Source: Paracoccaceae bacterium (GTDB lineage: Bacteria > Pseudomonadota > Alphaproteobacteria > Rhodobacterales > Rhodobacteraceae). Taken from it: a stretch of DNA of 36,332 nt. The notes below the pieces were generated by a model. That model was not told the DNA's origin. It worked only from the letters and a program-made list of their open reading frames with translations, and searched no databases. Below, in pieces: positions 25,401-33,568 of this stretch (within the stretch, counting starts at the first letter, position 1; every line of letters starts with the position of its first letter). The DNA lies in contig CANHLE010000026.1 of the NCBI GenBank assembly GCA_947461435.1, positions 1 to 36,332 of the forward strand, written 5' to 3'. A program made the translations under genes and the position numbers.

Positions 25401-26660
25401 TCATCTCACGGCCAGATCGAAAATCAAAAAACCGATGCTGGAGATCAAACCGGCAACGGGCACCCACTTTGGGCACACAAATATATGCGCAGGCGGGGCC
25501 GCCTCACGGTGCTTGATGCGCATCAAGGTGACGTTGATGATCGCAAAAACCAAAAGGGTCAGACGGGCCGCCAAGTCTGCAAGACCGTCGAGGGGAACGG
25601 CAAGGGCGAAGACCAATATGGCGCAGATGCTGACGGCCGTCGCCCGCAATGGGGCGTCGGTTCGGGCGTTTAGCTGCGTCAAGGTTTTGGGAAGATTGCC
25701 CTGACAGGCCAGCCCGTAAAGAACACGCGAAATCATGATCACGTGAACGATCACGCCGTTGAGTGTGGCCACGACGGCAATCAAGCTCATGGTGTTGAGC
25801 GGCCATCCCGTCAATCGCTCAAACACCAGTGCCAAAGGGGCTGTTGATTTGGAAAGCTCGGCCGGCGGCACGGCCACGACGGCCACCCATACGACCAGCG
25901 CGTAGACCACGGAGGTCAGGCCCAAGGTCAGAAACAGCGCCCAAGGCAAGGTGCGCGAGGGGGATTTCATCTCTTCGGCAACATTGACCAGATGTTCAAA
26001 CCCGATATAGGCAAACACCGCAATCAAGGTTGTCCCGGAAAGCCCGATCCATTCCCCGACATCCGTGAAGCTGGGCCAAATCTCTGGCAGTCGTGTGATC
26101 ATCCCCGTTCCCGCGGCGAAGCCGACAATGATGATCAACACAAGCCCGCCAAGTTCCAGCAACGTCATGATCCCGACCAAGGTGACGGATTGCTGTGTTG
26201 ACAGACACGCCACAAGCCCCATGGCCAGCACGACAAGCGTGATGATCCAACGCGGCGGCAGATCCACGAACACGCCCAAATAGCCGGCACTGCCAACACT
26301 GATCGTGGCTGCTGAAATTGTCGCTGTCAAAACAACCAGCAACCCCGTCGACAGGCTTAACCACCGGCGATTGAACGCTTTTTCCACATAGGCGGCCTCG
26401 CTGGCACTGACGGGCATCCGCGTGCCAAGTTCAGCAAATGACGCAGCGCTGAAAGACATGACCAGGGCCGCAAGAAGGAAGGCGAGCGGCGCATGCATGC
26501 CGCTTCGCCCGGCCGCGACCCCGACCAGAACATAGATGCCCGCGCCGATGGTCACGCCAAGCCCATAAAGGACGGCCAACCAAAGCGTCAGCGAGCGCTT
26601 AAGCCGCTGGGGCGATGGGGAACCTGCCAACTTTATCTTCCTGTCTGATCTCAACCCCAC
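25401..26660 (-). CDS. APC-superfamily amino-acid/polyamine permease
   Basis: The 419-residue product begins at a GTG (26660). It has about 11-12 membrane helices. The first contains the family's helix-breaking glycine motif, LYGLGVTIGAGIYVLVG, which binds the amino-acid backbone. EWIGLSGTTLIAVFAYIGFEHLVNVAEEMKSP contains the conserved helix-6 and loop region. Some members carry a C-terminal extension; this one ends shortly after the last helix. Substrate unknown. It leads a two-gene operon with the AI-2E-type transporter and is divergent from the MgtC/DUF4010 gene across a region with an FNR-like box. Confidence 0.92.
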   Translation of the reverse strand: MGLRSDRKIKLAGSPSPQRLKRSLTLWLAVLYGLGVTIGAGIYVLVGVAAGRSGMHAPLAFLLAALVMSFSAASFAELGTRMPVSASEAAYVEKAFNRRWLSLSTGLLVVLTATISAATISVGSAGYLGVFVDLPPRWIITLVVLAMGLVACLSTQQSVTLVGIMTLLELGGLVLIIIVGFAAGTGMITRLPEIWPSFTDVGEWIGLSGTTLIAVFAYIGFEHLVNVAEEMKSPSRTLPWALFLTLGLTSVVYALVVWVAVVAVPPAELSKSTAPLALVFERLTGWPLNTMSLIAVVATLNGVIVHVIMISRVLYGLACQGNLPKTLTQLNARTDAPLRATAVSICAILVFALAVPLDGLADLAARLTLLVFAIINVTLMRIKHREAAPPAHIFVCPKWVPVAGLISSIGFLIFDLAVR

Positions 26661-26757
26661 CTTATCGGTTCGGGGAAGGGTTTGACTTGATGCAGGTTAA
26701 TTCGCAGACGCTGGCCACGATGCCGTCAATCCACGGGCCCAATGGGAAGATCAAGAC

Positions 26758-26771
26758 GTGATTCAGATCAA
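26758..26771. promoter_or_regulatory. FNR-like site between the APC permease and MgtC/DUF4010 genes
   Basis: GTGAT-TCAG-ATCAA differs from the FNR/FnrL consensus TTGAT-N4-ATCAA at the first base only. It is 51 bp before the GTG at 26822 and 98 bp before the permease start, so it could serve either gene. Confidence 0.45.
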
Positions 26772-26821
26772 TATGCCGCAGGTTTGCTTGACCTAAAGAT
26801 GGGCCCTGAACCAAGGCCCCT

Positions 26822-28099
26822 GTGAATTTCATGGCAAACACGCTGATCCAAGACCTTGCGATGCTGAATTTGGTCAGTGCCGTCGCCATCGGTGCGCTGA
26901 TCGGCGCCGAACGAGAACGGCGCAAGGGCGAGGGCGCAGCGCGCTCTGCCGCGGGCATGCGGACCTTCACGATCACCTCAATCTGCGGTGCCGTCGCGTT
27001 TGGTTTGGGCGGCAGTTTTTTGCTTGGCATTCTGATGGGGTGCGTTGCTGTCATGGTTGCCGTGGCGTACTGGCGCGGCCACGATCAGGATCCGGGCCTG
27101 ACAACAGAGATTGTCTTGATCCTGACGGCACTTCTGGGCGGTCTTTGCATGACGGCGCCCAAGACAGCGGGCGCAATTGCAGTCGCGGTGACGGTCCTGC
27201 TTTCGGCCAAAGCATGGCTGCACAACCTTGTCATAAAGGTCATCTCGAAAGATGAACTGGATGACGCGCTGATTTTTGCCGCTGCAACCATTGTCGTGCT
27301 GCCTTTGGTGCCAAACCGCCAGATGGGCCCCTATTTGACGTTGAATCCCCATTCGATCTGGATTGTGATCGTTTTGGTCATGGCAATCAGCGCGGCAGGC
27401 TACATCGCGGTGCGGGTGTTTGGTGCAAAGTTTGGCTTGCCGCTGGCGGGGGCCATTTCTGGTTTCATTTCCAGTACAGCCACCATTGGGGCCATGGGAT
27501 CGCGCGCCCAGAAATCCAAAGATCTGTTGGCGGCCTGCGTCGCGGGCGCTGTCCTGTCGACGGTCGCCACGATTGCACAGATGGCCCTTGTTGTTGCCGC
27601 AACCAGCCTTCCCACCCTACTCAGCCTGTCAGGCCCCCTTTGTTTGGCCGGGGCCACGGCTGTTGCCTACGGGGCGGTCTTTACTGTTATGGCTGCACGG
27701 CACGTGGGTGCCGATACGGCGGGCACACAGGGTGTCTTCAGCCTCAAGACAGCCCTTGCGTTTGGGACAATCCTTTCGATCATTCTGGTTATCTCTGCAG
27801 GTCTGCAAGCGCGGTTCGGCGGCGCAGGGGTGTTGATGGCGGCGGTTGTGGCCGGCCTTGTGGATACACATGCTGCTGCGATTTCGGTGGCCACTCTGGT
27901 GGCATCGGGAAAAGTGACGCCCCAAGATGCAGTCCTGCCGATCCTGGCCGCCCTGACGTCCAACACGGTGTCGAAGATCATCATGGCCGCGGCAAGCGGC
28001 GGCTGGGCTTTCGCTTTGCGGGTCGTGCCGGGCCTGCTGCTTGTTGCGCTGGCGGCTTGGGTCGGTATGTTTTCGGCCCTGATTTGGGCCGGGCCTTGA
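26822..28099 (+). CDS. MgtC/SapB-type DUF4010 integral membrane protein
   Basis: The 425-residue product starts at GTG 26822 (AAGG five bases upstream) or at ATG 26831. The N-terminal third is MgtC-like: SAVAIGALIGAERERRKG, then RSAAGMRTFTITSICGAVAF and an adjacent membrane helix. The rest is the DUF4010 region with about eight more helices and a GLPLAGAISGFISSTATIGAMG motif. VLMAAVVAGLVDTHAAAIS and LTSNTVSKIIMA follow near the end. The MgtC family is linked to magnesium homeostasis and acid or intracellular stress, but for DUF4010 proteins the function is unknown. All motifs are intact. It is convergent with cytochrome b561, with a stem-loop between. Confidence 0.88.
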   Translation: MNFMANTLIQDLAMLNLVSAVAIGALIGAERERRKGEGAARSAAGMRTFTITSICGAVAFGLGGSFLLGILMGCVAVMVAVAYWRGHDQDPGLTTEIVLILTALLGGLCMTAPKTAGAIAVAVTVLLSAKAWLHNLVIKVISKDELDDALIFAAATIVVLPLVPNRQMGPYLTLNPHSIWIVIVLVMAISAAGYIAVRVFGAKFGLPLAGAISGFISSTATIGAMGSRAQKSKDLLAACVAGAVLSTVATIAQMALVVAATSLPTLLSLSGPLCLAGATAVAYGAVFTVMAARHVGADTAGTQGVFSLKTALAFGTILSIILVISAGLQARFGGAGVLMAAVVAGLVDTHAAAISVATLVASGKVTPQDAVLPILAALTSNTVSKIIMAAASGGWAFALRVVPGLLLVALAAWVGMFSALIWAGP

Positions 28100-28105
28100 A
28101 GACCG

Positions 28106-28124
28106 GGCGGCAGAATTTGCCGCC
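28106..28124. terminator. Stem-loop between convergent DUF4010 and cytochrome b561 genes
   Basis: GGCGGCA (28106-28112) pairs with TGCCGCC (28118-28124) over a 5-base loop, seven bases past the DUF4010 stop. No strong U-run follows on either strand, so efficiency is uncertain. Confidence 0.5.
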
Positions 28125-28148
28125 ACGGTCACCAATTTTCAGGTAAGG

Positions 28149-28661
28149 TTACCTAGGCTTCAACATGCGCATCAAAAGACCATCTTTGCGCCAGAGCTGG
28201 TGATACAACGATGCCGCAACATGCAGCGCGATCAGGCCGATGAAAACTGGTTTGGCGAAGCTGTGCCACTCACCATAGGGGTCGCCGTAATAGTATCCAA
28301 GCAATCCCGTGACGGGCACAACAACCAGCAGTGCATAGAAAAGCCAATGCGAAATCCGGCCTGCCAGTTCGATGGCCCCGCTGGTTTCTGCCGGTGGCGG
28401 CGGCGCACCGTTCTTGATGCGCAGGACAATCCGAACGGCGACCAGAACCAGAATCGCGATACCGACGTAATAGTGCATGCTGGCAAGGTTGCCTTCGAGT
28501 GTTGAAACGGAGGTGCCTTCCTCTGCCGCTTCGATGGACTCGGTCATGCTTTCGCCGAAAATCAGCTGACCAAACACCAATAATGCGATCAACCAGTGAA
28601 GGCCGATCTGATAGAACGTGTAGCCTTGGACGCCGCCATTCTGGTCTGTCGTCATTGTCAT
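28149..28661 (-). CDS. Cytochrome b561-type membrane haem protein
   Basis: The 170-residue protein has four membrane helices and the usual b-haem histidines: His22 (GLHWLIALLVFGQL), His63 (MHYYVGIAILVLV), His105 (ISHWLFYALLVVVP) and His147 (IALHVAASLYHQLW). The bacterial family moves electrons between the quinone pool and periplasmic partners; some members oxidise superoxide. Redox partner unknown. Upstream, 54-67 bp before the start, is a perfect FNR-type palindrome, so expression under low oxygen is likely. Confidence 0.93.
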   Translation of the reverse strand: MTMTTDQNGGVQGYTFYQIGLHWLIALLVFGQLIFGESMTESIEAAEEGTSVSTLEGNLASMHYYVGIAILVLVAVRIVLRIKNGAPPPPAETSGAIELAGRISHWLFYALLVVVPVTGLLGYYYGDPYGEWHSFAKPVFIGLIALHVAASLYHQLWRKDGLLMRMLKPR

Positions 28662-28714
28662 TGAAGGTTCCTTTGCAACAATTTGCAGGTTTGCATAAAG
28701 CTGAGATGCTGCAA

Positions 28715-28728
28715 TTGATCAATATCAA
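28715..28728. promoter_or_regulatory. Perfect FNR/FnrL binding site upstream of cytochrome b561
   Basis: TTGAT-CAAT-ATCAA matches the FNR consensus TTGAT-N4-ATCAA at all ten defined positions. It lies between the metal-ATPase stop and the b561 start, placed to activate b561 on the minus strand when oxygen is scarce. Confidence 0.85.
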
Positions 28729-28766
28729 TTACCGCAGCCTTCGAGCTAAAATGCACGGCGAAAGTT

Positions 28767-30629
28767 TTAGACGGGCCCATCGGCTGCGATCCCTTCGGCA
28801 CGTTTTGGAACGATCCTGAGCGCCCTTAGCGCATTTAGAATGACCGCGACATCAATGACCTCCTGAACAAGGGCGCCGCGCACCGGTGTCAGATACCCCA
28901 ATCCAGCGGCGATCATGCCAAGGATCGAAAGGCCGATCCCGGCGGCAACACTTTGCAAGGCAATCCGGCGCGACCGCTGGGCAATCTCGATCCCCGGCAA
29001 CAGGCGATCCAGATGATCGACAAGCAAAACAACATCCGCAGCTTCGGCCGACGCGGCAGCCCCGCGCGCGCCCATGGCAACACCGATGTCGGCGGCGGCC
29101 AGCGCGGGGGCATCGTTCACCCCGTCGCCCACCATCATCACGGGGCCATTCTTGCGCTCGCTCAACAACAGCAGAACTTTTTGGTCCGGGGTCAGTTCGG
29201 CTCGCACAGAATCAAGTCCCAAATCTTTCGTGATCGCCTCTGCGACCGCGCGGCGGTCACCGGTTGCAAGCAGAATTTGGGTGATCCCAAATTTGCGCAG
29301 ATCGGCAAGAAGACCCGCGGTTCCCGCCCGAAGCGCGTCAGCCATCACAATATGGCCCATCATTTTGCCATCAATCGCCAGCGACACGACGACAGCCCCC
29401 GCGGCGATCACGGCGCCATCTACCTTTGCGACGCCCGCCTGCGCAGCCACAAAATGAGTCCCGCCGACCACCACCTTGCGACCGTCAATCGTGCCGGTGA
29501 CGCCCTCTCCGGGTGTTTCCACCACATCTTCCGGAACGGGCAACGCCGCCCCGTTTGTGCGCGCCCGCGCGACGATGGCCTGCGCGATGGGGTGCTTTGA
29601 CGCCTGATCAAGGGCGGCGGCAAAGTGCAAGACGTCCTCCTTTGACATGTCAGCCAGTGTTTCAATAGAAACGATCTGCGGCCGCCCGTCGGTCAGCGTT
29701 CCGGTCTTGTCCAGGATCAGCGTTTTGATCCGTGCCAGCGCCTCCAAGGGTTTCGCCCCTTTGATCAAGACCCCAAAGTGGGCTGCCCGCGACAATCCTG
29801 CGACCAGCGCGACAGGGACGGCAAGGATCAACGGGCATGGCGTGGCCACCACCAGAACGGCCACCGCGCGGATCGGATCGCCTGTAAACCACCATGCGGC
29901 TGTGGCCAGCGCGACCGTGACCACCAAAAACAACATCGACCAACGATCGGCAAGCCGCGCCATGGGCGCCTTGGAGGCTTGGGCTGCCTCGACCAATCGG
30001 ACGATCCCGGCATAGGTGCTGTCGGCTGCGGCCCGGGTAACTCGCAGATCGAACGCCTCACCGGCATTGGTCGACCCGCTCATCACGTCTTGGCCCCGGT
30101 CCACGCGCACCGGCATTGACTCGCCCGTCAGCGCCGCTTGATCCAGAATGGCGCGGTCACTTTCGACCGTGCCGTCCACTGGTGCCGCATCGCCCTGACG
30201 GATCAACAAAAGGTCGCCGGGATTTATTTGGTCCAGTGACACCTCTTCCAGCGCGGCGGCGTGATGGCGGGTGGCGGTACGGGGCACGCGGGACAGCAAA
30301 TCGCGCATTTCGCGGCGGGCGCGGCCCTGCGCAAAGCCTTCAAGAAAGGTGCCGCCCGAATACATCAGCGCGACAACTGCCGCCGCCAGCGATTCTTGAA
30401 ACAACAGCGCAGCCGACATCGACAGCGCGGCCACGACATCCAGCCCCACGTCACCTTTCCACAGGCTGCGAAGGATCTCGATCACGAGGGCGGCAAGCAC
30501 GGGCAGAACGCCCGTTGTCCAGGCGATGGCCGCGCGGTCTGGTTCGCCCGTCAGCATAAAGCCAAGTCCTGCCACCAGACCAAACAGCGCAATCACCAGT
30601 AGTGCGATATTCAGGCGATCCCGGGTCAT
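28767..30629 (-). CDS. P1B-type heavy-metal-translocating ATPase
   Basis: The product is 620 residues from the ATG at 30629; the frame is open to a TTG at 30671. All P-type ATPase signatures are present: TGES in the actuator domain, the membrane metal site ATPCPLILA, the phosphorylated Asp in DKTGTLTDG, the SKHPIAQAI nucleotide motif with its HP pair, and VGDGVNDAPAL. It has no N-terminal metal-binding (HMA) domain, and the ion site reads CPL rather than CPC or CPH. The metal is therefore uncertain: zinc, cadmium, cobalt or another ion are all possible. It would pump metal out across the inner membrane. It lies between the cytochrome b561 gene and the octaheme cytochrome on the same strand. 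Confidence 0.93.
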   Translation of the reverse strand: MTRDRLNIALLVIALFGLVAGLGFMLTGEPDRAAIAWTTGVLPVLAALVIEILRSLWKGDVGLDVVAALSMSAALLFQESLAAAVVALMYSGGTFLEGFAQGRARREMRDLLSRVPRTATRHHAAALEEVSLDQINPGDLLLIRQGDAAPVDGTVESDRAILDQAALTGESMPVRVDRGQDVMSGSTNAGEAFDLRVTRAAADSTYAGIVRLVEAAQASKAPMARLADRWSMLFLVVTVALATAAWWFTGDPIRAVAVLVVATPCPLILAVPVALVAGLSRAAHFGVLIKGAKPLEALARIKTLILDKTGTLTDGRPQIVSIETLADMSKEDVLHFAAALDQASKHPIAQAIVARARTNGAALPVPEDVVETPGEGVTGTIDGRKVVVGGTHFVAAQAGVAKVDGAVIAAGAVVVSLAIDGKMMGHIVMADALRAGTAGLLADLRKFGITQILLATGDRRAVAEAITKDLGLDSVRAELTPDQKVLLLLSERKNGPVMMVGDGVNDAPALAAADIGVAMGARGAAASAEAADVVLLVDHLDRLLPGIEIAQRSRRIALQSVAAGIGLSILGMIAAGLGYLTPVRGALVQEVIDVAVILNALRALRIVPKRAEGIAADGPV

Positions 30630-30749
30630 GGACTTGACCACCGCCGCGCCACATAGGTTGAACGCTTCCAACCTTGAGGGGCCGCATGTCCCCGCCGACC
30701 AAGGTCAAGGGCCTTGCACCCCGATCGTCGTTTCGCGGGTGAACAAACT

Positions 30750-31496
30750 TCAGTCATCACCGCCCTCGCCTCCCTCCCCGCCTTCATTTCTTTCACCTCC
30801 CTCGCCCCCCTCGGCGTGGGCATCGCGGTGGCAGGCGACACAATTGTCGATGTTGCGGATCCCTTCCTCCTGATGCTTGCGGATCAGGTCAGATTCCTGA
30901 TGTTCGTGGCAACTGAAGCAGGTGAACTGACTGAAGTCATTTGCGCGGGTGTGGCAGGTGCTGCAGGCAACATCATGGGGGCCGGTCAAAGCAAAGAACC
31001 GGGTGTGATCGATCATCGCCCCGGCCCATCTGGTTTGAATATGGCAACTGCTGCATTGCAGGGTATTATCAGCGTGGACCGTATCCACCGGCGCAAGGTG
31101 ACAGTCCGAACACGCAGCGCCCGCCGACGGCGACAGCAAATCATGGGCAAAGGTGTGGCTGTGCGGCGGCGTCAGGCTTGCCATGGGGTGATCGGTGTGA
31201 CACCCCATGCAGTCGGTACTCGCCAGACCTTGATGAAAAGGCGGCATCTCCGTGCTGGGCGCGGCAGGCGCGCCCGCGACGGTGAACAGACCAATATCTT
31301 TCACCGCATGGCACGTCGTGCAGCGCGCCTCGGCGGCGCCTTGCAAGGGGACATGGCAGGCAAAGCAATTACCGGCCAGACTGGCATGTGCCGGGATCAG
31401 CGCCCCGGGGGCCAACATCGGACCTGGGAAGACAAAGGCAAGGGCGATGATGCCGACAAGACTGGCGGCGATGAACGCAAGGACCCAGCGTGTCAT
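30750..31496 (-). CDS. Membrane-anchored octaheme c-type cytochrome
   Basis: The 248-residue product starts at 31496, where its ATG overlaps the stop of the upstream cytochrome b gene (ATGA). An uncleaved membrane anchor (about residues 4-24) is followed by eight haem-binding motifs: CFACH, CTTCH, CMGCH, CSDCH, CSSCH, CSTCH, CFSCH and CVACH. The tail is a Gly/Glu/Asp repeat (EGGEGGE). The protein would face the periplasm and relay electrons along a haem wire. The coupled cytochrome b below is the natural quinol-side partner. No known terminal reductase motif is seen, so the acceptor is unknown; related tetrahaem/octaheme proteins serve nitrogen, sulfur or metal reduction. Confidence 0.9.
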   Translation of the reverse strand: MTRWVLAFIAASLVGIIALAFVFPGPMLAPGALIPAHASLAGNCFACHVPLQGAAEARCTTCHAVKDIGLFTVAGAPAAPSTEMPPFHQGLASTDCMGCHTDHPMASLTPPHSHTFAHDLLSPSAGAACSDCHLAPVDTVHADNTLQCSSCHIQTRWAGAMIDHTRFFALTGPHDVACSTCHTRANDFSQFTCFSCHEHQESDLIRKHQEEGIRNIDNCVACHRDAHAEGGEGGERNEGGEGGEGGDD

Positions 31497-32077
31497 GACC
31501 ACCCCCAGAAAATCACGGCACTGACGATATGCGCCGAACCCAGAACGGCGAAGGCGAGCGTCACTGGAAAATGCAGTGCCCGCCACTTTTTGACGGTGTC
31601 ATAGGTCAGACTGTCCCAATACAGCCGCTCCTCCAATGCCTGAGAGGTCAGCCCTTCTCCCCGTAACCTTTGCGTCGTTGCCGCCAGCCGGGCCCCTGCC
31701 CGGCGCAACAAGAATTTTCCAGTCAGCCCGCTCGCCACGTTCAACAGCATTGCGCCTATGGCAAGCCAGGCAAGCACGGCATTGAAGTGGATGCCCGCAT
31801 GGACAAGGATCAACAGCGACCCCGCCCAAGCCATCCGTTCATGCAAACGCAAAAGCGTGACCGGATGCCCCCGTTTGATGATTTTCCGCTTTCGCAAGGA
31901 ATAACCGAACGAGCCGCAGATCAGCAGAACACCGGGAATCCCCAGCCATTTGCCGACCCAAACGAGGTTCATCATATGCAAGGCGGCATCGACGGCGAGT
32001 GTGGCCAGCAAAAGGGCCAACAAAGCCAGATAGAATGGCACCACTTCCCGGCTGATCAGGCTGCCCTGCAGAGTCAT
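31493..32077 (-). CDS. Membrane cytochrome b-like partner of the octaheme cytochrome
   Basis: The product is 194 residues from the ATG at 32077 (MTLQGSLISREVVPFYLALL); the longer open frame upstream has no membrane or conserved features. There are about four to five membrane helices. Histidines lie in or beside them: LHERMAWAGSLLILVHAGIH, then LHFPVTLAFAVLGSAHIVSA. This is the arrangement of b-haem quinol-oxidising subunits. It overlaps the octaheme gene as ATGA, so the two are made together and probably form a quinol:cytochrome c-type module. The 259-bp gap upstream (32078-32336) holds nothing I can support. Confidence 0.75.
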   Translation of the reverse strand: MTLQGSLISREVVPFYLALLALLLATLAVDAALHMMNLVWVGKWLGIPGVLLICGSFGYSLRKRKIIKRGHPVTLLRLHERMAWAGSLLILVHAGIHFNAVLAWLAIGAMLLNVASGLTGKFLLRRAGARLAATTQRLRGEGLTSQALEERLYWDSLTYDTVKKWRALHFPVTLAFAVLGSAHIVSAVIFWGWS

Positions 32078-32336
32078 GCGTTCAACTCCAGGGCTGGGCC
32101 CGGGGGGCCGACGCGCAGCAGGCAATGGCCAACTGTACTGCCGAAATCCTTCTTGACGGCAAAGGCCACGGGGCCGGAAGCATCTGTTGCCCAATGGCCG
32201 CCGTGAAACAGCCAGAAAGGTGCAGGGAGCTCACGCCGCACATGCGCAATTCGACAGGTACGATGCGGATAGGACGGCCGACGATAGGACTGATCCCAGG
32301 AGCGGGGAGCAAGGTCCGTCTATCGCTGCGGCATGT

Positions 32337-32732
32337 TTAGCCGGTGACATTACCATCAAAATTCTCCGATGATGCTTGGGCCTCAGATTTCGTTTTTTGT
32401 TCAAGTTGATCGATATGATTGGGCGGACCGTAGATCGTGTACACTTTCATCTGCTTGTCCCCGGTGTTGATCAGATTGTGCACAGCCCCCGCAGGCACCA
32501 AAATCGCAGTTCCGGGTTTGACCTTTTTTGTCACCCCATCGATCACGATCTGTCCTATGCCCTCTTCGATGCGAAAGAACTGGTCATGCGTGCCATGGGT
32601 TTCTGCGCCGATATCCTGTCCGGGTTTCAAGGACATGAGCACGAGTTGCAGGTTCTGACCTGTATAAAGGACATGACGAAAATCCTTGTTGGCCAAAGTC
32701 AGGCTTTCGATATCGGCAACGTAGGCTGTCAT
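32337..32732 (-). CDS. Single-domain cupin protein
   Basis: The 131-residue protein is one cupin barrel. Motif 1 is GAETHGTHDQFFRIEEG, giving metal-ligand candidates His46, His49 and Glu56. Motif 2 is LVPAGAVHNLINTGD with His85. The C-terminus is a polar tail. Small cupins of this form are often annotated as mannose-6-phosphate isomerase-like, but the catalytic details needed for that enzyme are not visible; a metal-dependent or ligand-binding role is all that can be said. An FNR-like box lies about 105 bp upstream. Confidence 0.85.
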   Translation of the reverse strand: MTAYVADIESLTLANKDFRHVLYTGQNLQLVLMSLKPGQDIGAETHGTHDQFFRIEEGIGQIVIDGVTKKVKPGTAILVPAGAVHNLINTGDKQMKVYTIYGPPNHIDQLEQKTKSEAQASSENFDGNVTG

Positions 32733-32835
32733 TGCTGTGCTCCACTTCGGTCATCGGCCGAATCAAAATTGGGTCGCGGGCCCGGTCAGGCCGGCGCCTA
32801 CACCGAACCCTTGCGCCTATCCCGGGACAGATGCC

Positions 32836-32849
32836 TTGATATGGATCAG
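32836..32849. promoter_or_regulatory. FNR-like site upstream of the cupin gene
   Basis: TTGAT-ATGG-ATCAG matches the FNR consensus TTGAT-N4-ATCAA except for the last base. It lies about 105 bp before the cupin start on the minus strand. Confidence 0.45.
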
Positions 32850-32959
32850 CCAATGTCTACCCCAGCAGGCCGGATTGTTTGGCAGCGTCTGAAACGTTTT
32901 TTTTGCGCAGTACTTTGAAGGCAGGAACAGGGATGGAAACCTCGCCTATTGGCCAACAG

Positions 32960-33340
32960 GCAGGTGACATCACTTATGTCTCGACTTGAGAAGGTTTGAT
33001 TTATCTGGCTGTGATCCTTGATTTTTTCTTAAAATCCGGGTCATCGGCTGGGCGATCCACAACCGGATCAAACAGGATCTGGCACCGAGGGCATTCAATA
33101 AAGCAGTCGCCCTGCGCAGGCCGCCGCAGGGCTGCACCTGCCCCACTGTCCGCGGGTTGCAATACAGCGCAAACGAAAATCGAGGCTTCCGCGCAACGAC
33201 GTCTTCACGTCGTTGACGGCGGAACTGGTCTGGCGCCGCAACGGGCAAACCCGCCGAAAGGTCAAAGTCGCCGTCGTCGATTACGTCAACGGCTTTGACA
33301 ACCCGCCCATCGGCTGGAAATCAGCCAAGGCCAATCAAGG
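32960..33340 (+). pseudogene. Fossil IS3-family transposase (orfB) fragment
   Basis: Three reading frames in succession spell the C-terminal half of an IS3-family integrase-core transposase. Frame one (from 32960) reads AGDITYVST, then a TGA stop, then EGLIYLAVILDFF. Frame two (from about 33040) reads VIGWAIHNRIKQDLAPRAF and KAVALRRPPQGC. Frame three (from about 33195) reads SLTAELVWRRNGQTRRKVKVA, then NGFDNP and GWKSAKA. These match the family's ...WLYLAVILDLFSR..., VIGWAIHNR and KAELVWRRNWQTRREVE blocks as known from many alphaproteobacterial copies. One stop and two frameshifts make it dead. Element ends are not identifiable. The remaining 33341-33568 shows no gene. Confidence 0.8.
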
Positions 33341-33568
33341 CGCCTCCGAACATGAGCACCTCACCGGAACGAAACCGGAGCAGGTCCAGAATAGGAAAAT
33401 CAGGAAATGGCTCATGTTTGATAACCCCATCGGATCTCGCCAGAAGGGTATATTCAAGCAAGAACAACTTCTTTTTTCGGTTCACTTTGCGCCGTCAGGT
33501 CTGGCGCAAGATATGGCAAAACCCGAGCATCCCACTTCGAAACTCAGCGAAAAGCCCTTGGCCGCCGG

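Noticed and set aside
28142-28155. Palindrome AGGTAA-GG-TTACCT at the end of cytochrome b561
   Set aside because: Short, overlaps the stop codon and has no U-run or known regulator motif; the stem-loop at 28106-28124 is a better terminator candidate.
30671-30705. ACCTTG...CAAGGT inverted repeat before the metal ATPase as a MerR-type operator
   Set aside because: The half-sites are 23 bp apart, longer than the usual MerR-family spacing, and no promoter elements frame it.
30714-31604. A 296-codon open frame opposite the octaheme cytochrome
   Set aside because: The minus strand has eight CxxCH motifs in frame; the plus frame shows nothing recognisable.
32082-32340. Small open frames on both strands in the gap between the cytochrome b and cupin genes
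   Set aside because: No start signals, conserved residues or membrane/signal features; composition looks non-coding.
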